A stretch of DNA of 64,000 nucleotides from Pseudomonas mucidolens (GCF_900106045.1 NZ_LT629802.1:4030001-4094000); one strand, 5' to 3'. Counted from the first letter of the stretch, positions 1 to 9,770 are shown. Numbers and translations: made by a program. Notes: generated from the letters alone by a model not told the origin.

Positions 1-193
1 CACTCATGGAGTTAATGATGGAGTAGAACCCGGCAAACAGGTTCGCCGTGGTGAACAGGTTTGGCAGAAGATAGATGCCACGGTGCCGGACTTTACGGCC
101 TTCAGCATCATGGCCTTCCTCGACATGCTCATCGATCGGTAGCAGGCTTTCGGCGTCAGAGGCCTGGTTTGGCTCTTCGGGACGTTCGCTCAT
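1..193 (-). CDS. pssA: CDP-diacylglycerol--serine O-phosphatidyltransferase, N-terminal part (cut by window edge)
   Basis: Inner-membrane enzyme that makes phosphatidylserine from CDP-diacylglycerol and serine, the first step towards phosphatidylethanolamine. Only the first 64 codons are visible, reading leftwards from an ATG at 193. They give an acidic N-terminal extension followed by RGIYLLPNLFTTANLFAGFY, the family's hallmark entry into the first membrane segment, just before the CDP-alcohol phosphotransferase motif. It lies downstream of ilvC on the same strand, the order known in P. aeruginosa (ilvI-ilvH-ilvC-pssA), but a strong terminator at 291-325 separates the two. The catalytic motif lies outside the window, so identification rests on this conserved N-terminus and on synteny. 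Confidence 0.9.
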   Translation of the reverse strand, partial: MSERPEEPNQASDAESLLPIDEHVEEGHDAEGRKVRHRGIYLLPNLFTTANLFAGFYSIINSMS

Positions 194-290
194 GGACTTT
201 ACCTTGCAACGGTGTGAAAAAATTCGACAGAAGCTTGCGGCGAATGTTCGCCCGCAAACGATGCAGCTTTATACCAGAACCAGCCCCCCA

Positions 291-325
291 AACGAAAAAA
301 CGCGGCCTAAGCCGCGTTTTTCGTT
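291..325 (-). terminator. Intrinsic terminator after ilvC
   Basis: A perfect GC-rich hairpin, CGCGGC-CTAA-GCCGCG, is flanked by an A-run on one side and a T-run on the other, so it can work in either direction. On the minus strand it ends the ilvIHC transcript about 13 bases after the ilvC stop and insulates pssA. Confidence 0.85.
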
Positions 326-337
326 GATCCGTTCGAC

Positions 338-1363
<1,026 letters not shown>

Positions 1364-1401
1364 CTATATATCCAGGCCGTAAGGCCATTCACTAATTTGG
1401 G

Positions 1402-1893
1402 TTAGATGCTGAGTACTTTGTCGCCACGGGCAATCCCGGTGACACCACTGCGTACCGTTTCCAGAATCGAAGCTGTTCCGATCGACTGGATGAAACTGTC
1501 AAGCTTGTCACTGGTACCGGTCAGTTGGACGGTGTAAACGCTGGCGCTCACATCGACGATCTGCCCGCGGTAAATATCAGTAGTGCGTTTGATCTCGGCA
1601 CGCTGGGCGCCAGTGGCCTTGACCTTGACCAGCATCAACTCACGTTCGATGTGGGCACTTTCCGACAGGTCGACCAGCTTGACCACTTCGATCAGCTTGT
1701 TGAGGTTTTTGGTGATCTGCTCGATCACCTCATCATGCCCCACTGTAGTCAATGTCAGACGCGACAGCGTCGGGTCTTCGGTCGGGGCCACAGTCAGGCT
1801 TTCGATGTTGTAGTTGCGTTGCGAAAACAGGCCGACCACACGAGACAAAGCGCCCGGTTCGTTCTCCAGAAGCAGGGAGATAATGTGCCGCAT
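1402..1893 (-). CDS. ilvH: Acetolactate synthase small (regulatory) subunit
   Basis: Regulatory subunit of acetohydroxyacid synthase; binds valine and confers feedback inhibition on the large subunit. The protein has 163 residues and starts MRHIISLLLENEPGALSRV, the start of an N-terminal ACT domain (about residues 3-78) followed by the usual C-terminal small-subunit domain. I chose the ATG at 1893. An upstream in-frame start at 1923 would overlap the ilvI coding region and add ten residues unlike the family. The gene begins two bases after the ilvI stop codon, so translation is probably coupled and keeps the subunits in balance. Confidence 0.97.
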   Translation of the reverse strand: MRHIISLLLENEPGALSRVVGLFSQRNYNIESLTVAPTEDPTLSRLTLTTVGHDEVIEQITKNLNKLIEVVKLVDLSESAHIERELMLVKVKATGAQRAEIKRTTDIYRGQIVDVSASVYTVQLTGTSDKLDSFIQSIGTASILETVRSGVTGIARGDKVLSI

Positions 1894-1895
1894 GA

Positions 1896-3620
1896 TTAGG
1901 TACGCTCCGTCTTGTTCAGCCACATGTCGCGCATAGAGCCGTCTTTGATCTGCATCGGGTAGACGTGCTCGCTGGTGTCGACCTTGATATCGATGAACAC
2001 CAGGCGATCCTTCATGGCGAACGCCTCTTCCATCTTCGGCTTCAGATCCTTCAGATCCGTGATGCGAATGCCGACGTGGCCATAGGCTTCAACCAATTTT
2101 ACGAAATCCGGCAGCGACTCCATGTAGGAATGAGAGTGACGACTGTTGTAGCTCATGTCCTGCCATTGGCGAACCATGCCCAGCACACCGTTGTTCAGAC
2201 AAACGATCTTCACCGGCAAGCCATATTGCAAGCAGGTCGACAGCTCCTGGATGTTCATCTGGATGCTGCCTTCGCCGGTAACGCACGCAACATCAGTGTC
2301 CGGGAAGCTCAGTTTCACCCCCATGGCCGCCGGGAAACCAAAGCCCATGGTGCCCAGGCCACCGGAGTTGATCCAGCGGTTAGGCTTGTCGAACTTGTAG
2401 TACTGCGCGGCAAACATCTGGTGCTGGCCCACGTCCGAAGTGACAAAGGCATCGCCCTTGGTGACTTCGCACAGGGTTTCGATCACGGTCTGCGGCTTGA
2501 TGATGCTGCCGTCGCCCTTATCGTAAGGGAACAAACCACGATCACCGCGCCACTCATCAATCTGCTTCCACCAACTGGCAACGGACTCTTTGTTCGGCGT
2601 CTCGCCGATGTCCTTGAGCGCAGCAACCATTTCGCTCAACACGCTTTCCACAGGTCCCACGATCGGCACATCGGCCTTGATGGTCTTGGAGATGGACGCC
2701 GGATCGATGTCGACGTGGATAATCTTGGCATTCGGGCAGAACTTGCTCGCGCCATTGATTACCCGATCATCGAACCGCGCACCGACCGCAAGAATCACGT
2801 CGGCATGGTGCATGGTCAGGTTCGCCGTGTAACTGCCGTGCATGCCAAGCATGCCGACGAATTGGCGATCGGTACCCGGAAATGCGCCCAGGCCCATCAA
2901 CGTATTGGTCACCGGCAGGTTGAGCATCTTGGCCAATTCGGTCAGCGGTGCGGAACCGCCTCCCAGAATCACGCCACCGCCCGAGTAAAGCACCGGACGC
3001 TTGGCCGCCAGGAGCATCTCCGCGGCCTTGCGAATTTGCCCCGAGTGCCCACGAACCGCCGGGCTGTAGGAACGCAGCTTGGCTTTCTTCGGGAAGACGT
3101 ATTCGAATTTTTCCGCCGGGTTGGTCATGTCTTTCGGGATATCGACCACCACAGGCCCCGGACGACCGGATTGTGCGAGGTAGAACGCCTTTTTCATGAC
3201 TTCCGGGATTTCCGAGGCATGCTTGATCATGAAGCTGTGTTTCACGATCGGCCGGGAGATACCGATCATGTCGGTTTCCTGGAATGCATCGGTACCGACC
3301 ATGGTGCTTGCCACCTGGCCAGAAATAACCACCATCGGAATGGAGTCCATATAGGCAGTCGCGATACCGGTCACGGCATTGGTTGCGCCTGGGCCGGAAG
3401 TCACCAGAACCACGCCGGCTTTACCGGTGGCACGGGCATAACCGTCAGCCATATGGGTCGCGGCCTGTTCGTGGCGAACCAGGATGTGGTTGACAGCCGG
3501 TTCCTTGAACAGCGCGTCGTAGACATGCAGCAGAGCACCACCCGGGTACCCGTAGATATAATCGACGCCTTCGTCACGCAAAAAGCGGACGAGCATCTCA
3601 CCGCCAGATAAAAGCTCCAC
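1896..3620 (-). CDS. ilvI: Acetolactate synthase large (catalytic) subunit
   Basis: Thiamine diphosphate- and FAD-dependent enzyme joining two pyruvates, or pyruvate and 2-ketobutyrate, as the committed step of branched-chain amino acid synthesis. It has 574 residues. The N-terminal TPP domain has the catalytic glutamate in [13 protein letters not shown] (Glu51), then a central FAD domain, then the C-terminal TPP motif GEGSIQMN. I chose the GTG at 3620 because GAGGTG lies seven to eight bases upstream. An in-frame GTG at 3629 would sit directly on that ribosome site. A leader of about 260 bases precedes it. Confidence 0.96.
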   Translation of the reverse strand: MELLSGGEMLVRFLRDEGVDYIYGYPGGALLHVYDALFKEPAVNHILVRHEQAATHMADGYARATGKAGVVLVTSGPGATNAVTGIATAYMDSIPMVVISGQVASTMVGTDAFQETDMIGISRPIVKHSFMIKHASEIPEVMKKAFYLAQSGRPGPVVVDIPKDMTNPAEKFEYVFPKKAKLRSYSPAVRGHSGQIRKAAEMLLAAKRPVLYSGGGVILGGGSAPLTELAKMLNLPVTNTLMGLGAFPGTDRQFVGMLGMHGSYTANLTMHHADVILAVGARFDDRVINGASKFCPNAKIIHVDIDPASISKTIKADVPIVGPVESVLSEMVAALKDIGETPNKESVASWWKQIDEWRGDRGLFPYDKGDGSIIKPQTVIETLCEVTKGDAFVTSDVGQHQMFAAQYYKFDKPNRWINSGGLGTMGFGFPAAMGVKLSFPDTDVACVTGEGSIQMNIQELSTCLQYGLPVKIVCLNNGVLGMVRQWQDMSYNSRHSHSYMESLPDFVKLVEAYGHVGIRITDLKDLKPKMEEAFAMKDRLVFIDIKVDTSEHVYPMQIKDGSMRDMWLNKTERT

Positions 3621-4051
3621 GTTGTTCACCTCTAAAACGCCAGAATACCGTCCGTTGAAAACCGACGGGTCTTAATAGGTTTACTTCTCAACAGAGCATG
3701 AGCGACGGTGGTCGCCGACTACGTCAGCACTGACTGAGCAAGTATTGGGATCGTCCCAAGTGTTGCGGGCTTTTCCCACCCAGCGCGAGGTAACGCGTTG
3801 CGGGTGTAACAGGTCGGCGCGGATGTGCGCCTCATGATCTGCTGAATGGGTCTGCTTCTGGCAGTCCCTCTACAGCGGACTTTGGATTCTTCTGTTTCAG
3901 CCTCTTCAAGTCAAGCAATAATTGCGCTTTTTTCCATCTAAGCGCATGAGAACGCATAAGAAAGAGGTTTGAGGAGGGATAAAACTCGCCTGAATGTCGT
4001 CAAGCGGTAGAAATGTGCGCAAGACTGCCGGAAAAACCGGCAGTCAGGCAA
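3621..4051 (-). promoter_or_regulatory. ilvI promoter and long 5' leader (430-base gene-free region)
   Basis: Read on the minus strand, a sigma-70-like promoter is visible: TTGACT (3914-3909), 17-base spacer, AAGAAT (3891-3886), with A/T-rich sequence upstream. This would give a leader of about 260 bases before ilvI. The leader contains a possible 38-codon reading frame (3835 to 3719) whose last 14 codons hold several Ile/Leu/Val codons, including rare ATA and CTT. It has no convincing ribosome site. A small hairpin (CCGTC/GACGG, 3648-3668) lies closer to ilvI; no T-run terminator is evident. Regulatory function is inference. Confidence 0.5.
4022..4044 (-). terminator. Hairpin after the mrcB-lpoP-yqcC operon
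   Basis: GACTGCCGG-AAAAA-CCGGCAGTC is a perfect nine-base-pair stem seven bases after the yqcC-like stop codon. There is no proper T-run, so it is a weak intrinsic terminator or a 3'-end-protecting structure. Confidence 0.5.
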
Positions 4052-4381
4052 TTAACCAGCGTCGACGATCAGTTGATCGAATTTTTTCAGCGCCGTGCGC
4101 AAGCCCTGGCTCTCTTTCGGCCGGTCTGCGTAGACCATCTCGGCCATTTCCAGAATGCCCGAGGCATTCGGCAACGGCAGGTCCTGCTCGAGAATCTGCT
4201 TCATGCGAGCGAGGAAGATCCATTGCAGCCACTGGTGAAAGTCCAGGGTGTCGACCGAAAACGGCTCGACGCTGCTCAACGCCTCGACACCGGGAGACTC
4301 TTCATCCCACCAGCCCTGCAGGCGCAGCTCACGCTCGATCAACAACAGTTGTTCGGCAATCGCCGGAAAACGCACATCCAT
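4052..4381 (-). CDS. YqcC family (DUF446) protein
   Basis: A 109-residue soluble protein of the small all-helical YqcC family, whose function is unknown. It shows the family's pattern of conserved aromatic and acidic positions: LRLQGWWDEE near residue 20, FHQWLQWIFLARM near 48-60, and LPNASGILEMAE near 70-80. Its ATG overlaps the stop codon of lpoP (TGATG), so the two are translationally coupled in the mrcB operon. In P. aeruginosa a gene of this family also sits beside the PBP1B gene, which hints at, but does not show, a cell-wall link. Confidence 0.85.
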   Translation of the reverse strand: MDVRFPAIAEQLLLIERELRLQGWWDEESPGVEALSSVEPFSVDTLDFHQWLQWIFLARMKQILEQDLPLPNASGILEMAEMVYADRPKESQGLRTALKKFDQLIVDAG

Positions 4382-5112
4382 CAGAGGCTAACCTTAGCCT
4401 TTTGGCGCGCCTGGGCCGCACCGGTGGCATCGCCCTGTTTCTCGCGAGCCTGGGCAATGACCCCCCAAAGGCTTGCCTGCAAGTCTGGACGGCCGTTGGC
4501 CAGTGTCAGGCCACGGCGCGCAAACTGCTCGGCTTGCGGCGCATCGCCTTGGGCCAGGCGTACTTGCGCCAGGCGATAGAGCACTTGCGGCTCACGCGGT
4601 GCCACGCGCTGAGCGCGCTCAAGACTCGACGATGCGCCATTCAAGTCGCCGCCGGCCTGTTGTTGCTGGGCCGTAGTGAGCAAGGCCAGGACTGGACCGT
4701 CCAACTGCTCGTCGGCCGACAAGCCACCGGTATTGGCGGATGGAATTCCACTCGGCGTCGAGGGCAGGTTGTAGCTGCCCTGATTGACCGGGCTGGGCTG
4801 GATCGGCGCCGAGTCCACCGGACCCGGTGTGATCGGCCCCGGCGTAAATGGTTGGGTACTGATCGGCGCGGAGGTGGTCGCACCGCCGCCTGGCACCATC
4901 ACCACCACACCCGAATCCTGCGGGACGGCTTGAGTGGTCGCCGCGGTCGGACGTGTGGTCACGGTCTGCCGAAAACCACCGGTGGCCGAGATCCGGTCAT
5001 TATTGGAAACGGCGGTACCGGAATCCACCACGGGGATGGACCCGCGCTGCACGCTGGAGCAGCCACTGAGCAAAGCCAGTGTTGTAATAGCTGGAATCAT
5101 CCACTTGTTCAC
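4381..5112 (-). CDS. lpoP: PBP1B-activating outer-membrane lipoprotein with TPR domain (LpoP-like)
   Basis: The signal peptide ends in a lipobox, LLSGC, with Cys18 as the lipidation site. Residues 19-130 are a Pro/Ser/Thr/Gly-rich linker of low complexity, suited to crossing the periplasm. Residues 130-243 are tetratricopeptide-like helices, with YRLAQVRLAQGDAPQAEQFA as one clear repeat. In P. aeruginosa a TPR lipoprotein of this architecture encoded next to the PBP1B gene is the activator LpoP, which replaces E. coli LpoB. The gene begins 16 bases after mrcB. The name is based on architecture and position, not on a sequence search. Confidence 0.82.
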   Translation of the reverse strand: MNKWMIPAITTLALLSGCSSVQRGSIPVVDSGTAVSNNDRISATGGFRQTVTTRPTAATTQAVPQDSGVVVMVPGGGATTSAPISTQPFTPGPITPGPVDSAPIQPSPVNQGSYNLPSTPSGIPSANTGGLSADEQLDGPVLALLTTAQQQQAGGDLNGASSSLERAQRVAPREPQVLYRLAQVRLAQGDAPQAEQFARRGLTLANGRPDLQASLWGVIAQAREKQGDATGAAQARQKAKVSL

Positions 5113-5128
5113 TTGAAACCCTCTTTGC

Positions 5129-7453
5129 TTAATTCATCCAGCCCTTGACCCAATCCATCACCGACTCGGCGTCTGTGGGAATTGCGCTACGGCACGCGGG
5201 ACCGGCGGGCGGCTCGCTGCCGCGAATATACGGCATCTGTACCGCGCCCGGGCAGTTTGCATCGGAGCCCTGGCCGGTATGGGGGTCAATCCAGGCCTGG
5301 ACGATATTGTCAGGCTGCGGCATGTTCAGAGGCAACGGGTCAGCCTTGTGCATGAAACTGGTCCAGACTTGCAGCGCGCCGGTGGCGCCGGTAAACGGTG
5401 TCTTGCCGTTATCATCACGCCCCAGCCAGACCACCGCGAGCAAGTCCTGGCTGAAGCCGGCGAACCAGCTATCCCGGGAGTCGTTACTGGTACCGGTCTT
5501 GCCGGCCAGCGTCAGGTTGGCCGGCAATGTACGGTAGACCGAGCGACCCGTGCCTTCGCGCATCACCCGTTGCATGGCGTTCTGCACCAGATAGATGGAC
5601 GCCGGATCAAAGCGTTGTTGAATCTGGAACGGGTAACGCTTGAGTGGCTCCCCTTCTGCGGTCAATACGCTGCGAATCCCGCGCATCGGCGTATTGAAGC
5701 CGCCGTTGGCCAGGGTCTGGTACATGGCCGCCACTTCCATCGGACTCAAGCCCCCCGCCCCCAGCAGCATCGACGGGAACGCCGGGAATTCCCGACTCAC
5801 GCCCAGTCGCGCCAAAGTCTTGAGCACGTTCGGCACGCCCAACTCCAGGCCCAGTCGTGCCGTGGACAAGTTATAGGAGTGCGCAAGGCCCTGGTACAGA
5901 AACACCGTACCGTGGGAGCGACGATCATAATTCTGCGGCTTCCAGACTTGCCCATCGGCGCCCTTGACCGAAAAGGCCTCGTCGGACAGCCAACTGGTCA
6001 GTGTGTACTTGCTCGGTTTTTCCAGCGCGGTCAGATAGACCGCCGGCTTGATCAACGAACCAATCGGTCGCACGGCGTCCAGCGCACGGTTGAACCCGGC
6101 GAAGCTGGCCTGGCGACTGCCAATCATCGCCTGCACTTCCCCCGTCTCCGGATTGGTCACGACCATCGCCGCTTCCACTGCATCGGCGCCTTTACGTCCA
6201 GCCAGACGCTTGAAGGTGTCAGTGACCGAGGCTTCAGCCTTCATCTGCAGGATCGGGTCGAAACTGGTGAAGATCCGCAGCCCTTCTTCAGTCAAGTCCT
6301 CGTCACGATAGTCTTCACGCAACTGGCGCTTGACCAGATCGATAAAGCCCGGGAACGAGCTGTCCGCCAATTTGCCGCGAGTGGTGACCCCCAGCGGCAT
6401 TTTCTTCGCGGCAGCGATCTGCTCGGGTGTGGCAACGCCCTGCTGCTCCAACACATCAAGCACCAGATTGCGACGCTCCAGGGCTCGCTCAGGGTTGCGT
6501 CGTGGATTGTAATAAGACGGTCCCTTGACCATGCCCACCAGCAAGGCCACTTGATGCAACTTCAGTTCAGACAGTGGCTGGCCAAAGAAGAACTGACTGG
6601 CCAAGCCAAAACCATGCACCGCGCGCTGCCCGTCTTGGCCGACGAACACCTCGTTGAGGTAGGCCTCGAGAATTTCCTGCTTGCTGTAATGCAACTCCAG
6701 CAACATCGCCATCATCGCTTCGGTGAGCTTACGGGTCAGGCTACGCTCGCTGGTCAGGTAAAAATTCTTCACCAGCTGTTGCGTCAGCGTACTGCCGCCC
6801 TGGGTCATCTTGCCGCCCGACGTATTGACCCAGAGCGCACGGGCAATCGACTTGGGTGATACACCCCAGTGACTGTAGAAGTCCCGGTCTTCCACGGCGA
6901 CCAGGGTTTCCAACAGATAAGGTGGCACCTGATCGATCTTGATCAGAATGCGGTCTTCAAGGTTCTTCGGGTAAATCCCACCAATCATCAACGGTTCCAG
7001 ACGAACCACCGGCAACTTCCCGCCGTCAAGCAACGACAGCCCGGCGACGTAGTCCCCGGAAAAGCGCACGCGCACCTGCTGCGCCTTTTCCAGACCTTCA
7101 TAGAACTGGAAGCCACGAGTGTTCAAGTCGACCGTGTTGCCGCTGACGGCGGCCGCACCGGGACCATTGCTCACGCTTTCACGTCGATAGCCCAGGGCAT
7201 CGAGTTCGGTGAGGAAGTCGGCCTTGCTCAACTTCTGACCGGTGAACAGTTCCAACGGACGCGCGTAGACCTTCGCCGGAATGGTCCAACGCTTGCCGGA
7301 GAACTTCTCCTGGACAACGGCATCGAGGTAAACCGCAAAGCCAGCGATTATCACCAGGCCAACCAGGCCAAGCTTTAACGCCCAGCCCAGCCACGGACGC
7401 AGGCTGCGAGAAGGAGGTTTTTTTCGGGAACGGGGAGATCGGGTACGAGTCAT
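5129..7453 (-). CDS. mrcB: Penicillin-binding protein 1B (bifunctional transglycosylase/transpeptidase)
   Basis: Class A PBP that polymerises lipid II and cross-links peptidoglycan; 774 residues. A basic cytoplasmic tail (RSRKKPPSRS) precedes one membrane segment (about 22-44). A UB2H-like region is followed by the glycosyltransferase domain with EDRDFYSHWG and GGSTLTQQLVKN. The transpeptidase domain has GSLIKP (catalytic Ser-x-x-Lys), SYN and KTGTS. First gene of mrcB-lpoP-yqcC. It is divergent from the kinase-like gene at 7571, with 117 bases between them. The ATG at 7453 is the only start placing the basic tail correctly. Confidence 0.97.
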   Translation of the reverse strand: MTRTRSPRSRKKPPSRSLRPWLGWALKLGLVGLVIIAGFAVYLDAVVQEKFSGKRWTIPAKVYARPLELFTGQKLSKADFLTELDALGYRRESVSNGPGAAAVSGNTVDLNTRGFQFYEGLEKAQQVRVRFSGDYVAGLSLLDGGKLPVVRLEPLMIGGIYPKNLEDRILIKIDQVPPYLLETLVAVEDRDFYSHWGVSPKSIARALWVNTSGGKMTQGGSTLTQQLVKNFYLTSERSLTRKLTEAMMAMLLELHYSKQEILEAYLNEVFVGQDGQRAVHGFGLASQFFFGQPLSELKLHQVALLVGMVKGPSYYNPRRNPERALERRNLVLDVLEQQGVATPEQIAAAKKMPLGVTTRGKLADSSFPGFIDLVKRQLREDYRDEDLTEEGLRIFTSFDPILQMKAEASVTDTFKRLAGRKGADAVEAAMVVTNPETGEVQAMIGSRQASFAGFNRALDAVRPIGSLIKPAVYLTALEKPSKYTLTSWLSDEAFSVKGADGQVWKPQNYDRRSHGTVFLYQGLAHSYNLSTARLGLELGVPNVLKTLARLGVSREFPAFPSMLLGAGGLSPMEVAAMYQTLANGGFNTPMRGIRSVLTAEGEPLKRYPFQIQQRFDPASIYLVQNAMQRVMREGTGRSVYRTLPANLTLAGKTGTSNDSRDSWFAGFSQDLLAVVWLGRDDNGKTPFTGATGALQVWTSFMHKADPLPLNMPQPDNIVQAWIDPHTGQGSDANCPGAVQMPYIRGSEPPAGPACRSAIPTDAESVMDWVKGWMN

Positions 7454-7570
7454 GGCGGCGGATTATACGCACTTTATTGATGTTCAACATGAACCGGACA
7501 GCGGTTTGCACGACCAGCGTGAGCCGCCATAATGAGCGCCATTATTTTTCCAGACTCTGAAGGATCGCCC

Positions 7571-9127
7571 GTGAGCCAGTCCCTGATTGCTGCCCTGCAA
7601 GACCCGGCCCTGTTTCCACATCCGGTAGATGAGTTTCAAGTCATCGAAACCCATATTTCCTGGGTTCTGCTCACCGGCCCTTACGCTTACAAGATGAAGA
7701 AGCCGGTGAATTTCGGCTTCCTCGATTTTACCCAACTGGACGCCCGCGGCCACTTCTGCAACGAGGAATTGCGCCTTAACCAGCGCCTGACAGAAGATTT
7801 GTATCTTGAGGTTTTACCGGTCACCGGCAGCCTAGAGGCGCCGCAACTCAACGGCGAAGGGCCGGTCGTCGATTACCTGCTGAAAATGCGCCAGTTCCCG
7901 CAAAGCCAATTGCTCAGCACCTTGCAGGCCAACGGTGAGTTGACCGCCGCCCACATCGATGAAATGGCCAGGCAGATTGCCCACTTCCACCTGAACGCGC
8001 CCGAGGTTCCAAAGGCGCACTCCGCCGGAACCCCGGACGATGTGATGGCCCCGGTGCGCCAGAACTTCGAGCAGATCCGTCCGTTCCTCAGCGACAAGGC
8101 TGACCTGACGCAACTAGCCGCGCTTGAGGCGTGGGCCGAAAGCAGTTACGAGCGCCTCAAGCCACTGTTCGAACAACGCAAGCTCAACGGTTTCATACGT
8201 GAATGCCACGGTGATATTCACCTGGGCAACGCCACCCTGATTGACGGGCACGTGGTGATCTTCGACTGCATTGAGTTCAATGAGCCATTTCGCTTCACCG
8301 ACGTCTATGCCGATACCGGCTTCCTGGCCATGGACCTGGAAGACCGTGGCCTGAAATCCCTGGCCCGACGTTTTATCAGCCAATACCTGGAACTGACCGG
8401 CGATTATCAAGGCCTCGAGCTGCTGAACTTCTATAAAGCCTACCGCGCCCTGGTTCGGGCTAAAGTCGCGCTGTTCAGCATGCCGGCTGAAGCGGCCGCC
8501 GTGCAACGCGCAACGACCCTGCGCCAATACCGAAACTACGCGAACCTGGCGGAAAGCTACAGCACCATCCCGTCACGTTTCCTGGCAATCACCCATGGCG
8601 TATCGGCCACCGGTAAAAGCCACGTGGCCATGCGCCTGGTGGAAGCCTTGGGCGCCATACGCGTACGCTCCGACGTGGAGCGCAAGCGCCTGTTCGGCGA
8701 ACAGAAAATCGAAAACACCGCGCACGCCGGGATCTATGCAACTGACGCCAGCGCCGCGACCTATACGCGGTTGCACGAGATCGCCGATACCGTGCTGCGC
8801 GCAGGCTTCCCCGTGGTGCTCGATGCAACCTACCTCAAGCATGCTCAGCGCGACGCCGCCGCCAAGGTCGCTGAAGCGACCGGAGCACCGTTTCTGATTC
8901 TCGATTGCAATGCACCTCAGGCGGTTATCGCCAGCTGGCTCGCGCAACGTCAGGCCGACCAGAACGATCCGTCCGACGCCACACTGGCGATCATCGAAAC
9001 GCAACAGGTCAACCGCGATCCGCTCAGCGCCGAAGAGGTGCTGTTGAGCAAACGGGTCGAGACCAATGAAAGCGGCACGTTGGACGCACTGGTTGCGCAC
9101 ATCCGTCAGCGCCTACCAGGCCTGTAA
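7571..9127 (+). CDS. Fused aminoglycoside-phosphotransferase-like / AAA_33-type kinase protein
   Basis: A 518-residue two-domain protein. The N-terminal half resembles the APH/choline-kinase fold, with ECHGDIHLGN near residue 211 (Brenner-type loop) and FDCIEFNE after it (metal-binding Asp). The C-terminal half is a P-loop kinase, with the Walker A GVSATGKS near residue 343. I chose GTG 7571, preceded by GAAGGA at a spacing of about seven bases. An ATG at 7532 lacks a ribosome site. Proteins with this fusion are common in proteobacteria, but I know no assigned substrate. It lies divergent to mrcB. Confidence 0.85.
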   Translation: MSQSLIAALQDPALFPHPVDEFQVIETHISWVLLTGPYAYKMKKPVNFGFLDFTQLDARGHFCNEELRLNQRLTEDLYLEVLPVTGSLEAPQLNGEGPVVDYLLKMRQFPQSQLLSTLQANGELTAAHIDEMARQIAHFHLNAPEVPKAHSAGTPDDVMAPVRQNFEQIRPFLSDKADLTQLAALEAWAESSYERLKPLFEQRKLNGFIRECHGDIHLGNATLIDGHVVIFDCIEFNEPFRFTDVYADTGFLAMDLEDRGLKSLARRFISQYLELTGDYQGLELLNFYKAYRALVRAKVALFSMPAEAAAVQRATTLRQYRNYANLAESYSTIPSRFLAITHGVSATGKSHVAMRLVEALGAIRVRSDVERKRLFGEQKIENTAHAGIYATDASAATYTRLHEIADTVLRAGFPVVLDATYLKHAQRDAAAKVAEATGAPFLILDCNAPQAVIASWLAQRQADQNDPSDATLAIIETQQVNRDPLSAEEVLLSKRVETNESGTLDALVAHIRQRLPGL

Positions 9128-9133
9128 GATAAA

Positions 9134-9174
9134 TTTCTTGGTCGTGCAGTCTCCAGCCACTCACGACCAAGAAA
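9134..9174. repeat. Perfect 13-bp inverted repeat
   Basis: TTTCTTGGTCGTG (9134-9146) and its exact complement CACGACCAAGAAA (9162-9174) flank a 15-base loop. It lies six bases after the kinase-like gene and just upstream of a promoter-like sequence. It could be a terminator hairpin without a T-run, or an operator. Confidence 0.75.
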
Positions 9175-9177
9175 TAG

Positions 9178-9193
9178 TGGCACTATAATGGCA
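9178..9193 (+). promoter_or_regulatory. Promoter-like element before the pentapeptide gene (sigma-70 -10 or sigma-54)
   Basis: TGGCAC-TATAA-TGGCA has GG and GC exactly 12 bases apart (9179 and 9191), as in a -24/-12 promoter, although the -12 part is TGGCA rather than TTGCA. The same bases contain a perfect TATAAT (9184-9189), but no good -35 box lies 17 bases upstream. Which sigma factor is used cannot be settled by eye. Confidence 0.4.
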
Positions 9194-9219
9194 TAACATA
9201 TTCAACAGGAGATGCCGTT

Positions 9220-9564
9220 GTGAGCCAGCCGAAGCTTCTTGACTCCCCGCTTTACGCGCTGCTGCATAAAGATGATATTCGCGGCTTCAATCAGGCGCGC
9301 CCCAAGGAAGGCACTGTTGATATGCGCAGCGGCGACTTTCGCGGACTTGATCTGCGCGACTTGCATGCCGAAGGCGTGGATTTTACCGATGCCTACTTCC
9401 GCTCCGCCGACTTGCGCGGGCTGGACTTGCGCGAGTGCTCCCTGGAAGGCGCCAGCCTGGCCCATGCACAAATCTCGGGCACTTACTTCCCCGCCGCGCT
9501 GACCGCTGACGAAATCCTCATGTCAGTCAATTTCGGGACACGGCTGCGGTACAGCACCAAGTAA
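9220..9564 (+). CDS. Pentapeptide-repeat protein
   Basis: A 114-residue protein. Residues 35-95 show pentapeptide-type periodicity with Leu/Phe at every fifth position (DFRGLDLRDL, ADLRGLDLRECSLEGASLAH), predicting a short right-handed quadrilateral beta-helix. The GTG start at 9220 is supported by AGGAG eight bases upstream. The family includes gyrase-protecting proteins, but this one is too short for such a claim. A gene of this kind occupies the same place in P. aeruginosa, between the kinase-like gene and the TfoX-like gene. Function unknown. Confidence 0.8.
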   Translation: MSQPKLLDSPLYALLHKDDIRGFNQARPKEGTVDMRSGDFRGLDLRDLHAEGVDFTDAYFRSADLRGLDLRECSLEGASLAHAQISGTYFPAALTADEILMSVNFGTRLRYSTK

Positions 9565-9580
9565 TTTTTCTGCATCGATT

Positions 9581-9606
9581 CCCGATCCTGCGCAACGCAG
9601 GTCGGG
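9581..9606 (+). terminator. Hairpin after the pentapeptide gene
   Basis: An eleven-base-pair stem with a bulge, CCCGA-t-CCTGCG-CAA-CGCAGG-TCGGG, lies 16 bases after the stop codon. No T-run follows, so terminator strength is uncertain. Confidence 0.45.
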
Positions 9607-9770
9607 CATTTGCTGGCTGCCCCCCCGTCAAAATTCCAGCGTCAGCCTTAGAAGCATTTAGGTCGTTTCTTAGCAAAGAACTGCACTTTTCCTACTGAGC
9701 GCTACACTCCCTTGCAGGCTTGCCTGGTCACGAAACCCATCGCACCGTTCGGCCGTTGCAAGGAGGCTTG

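Noticed and set aside
1965..3611. 548-codon open frame on the plus strand
   Set aside because: It is antisense to ilvI, which shows all AHAS motifs on the other strand. The antisense translation is His/Arg/Ala-rich with no domain; long antisense frames are normal at this GC content.
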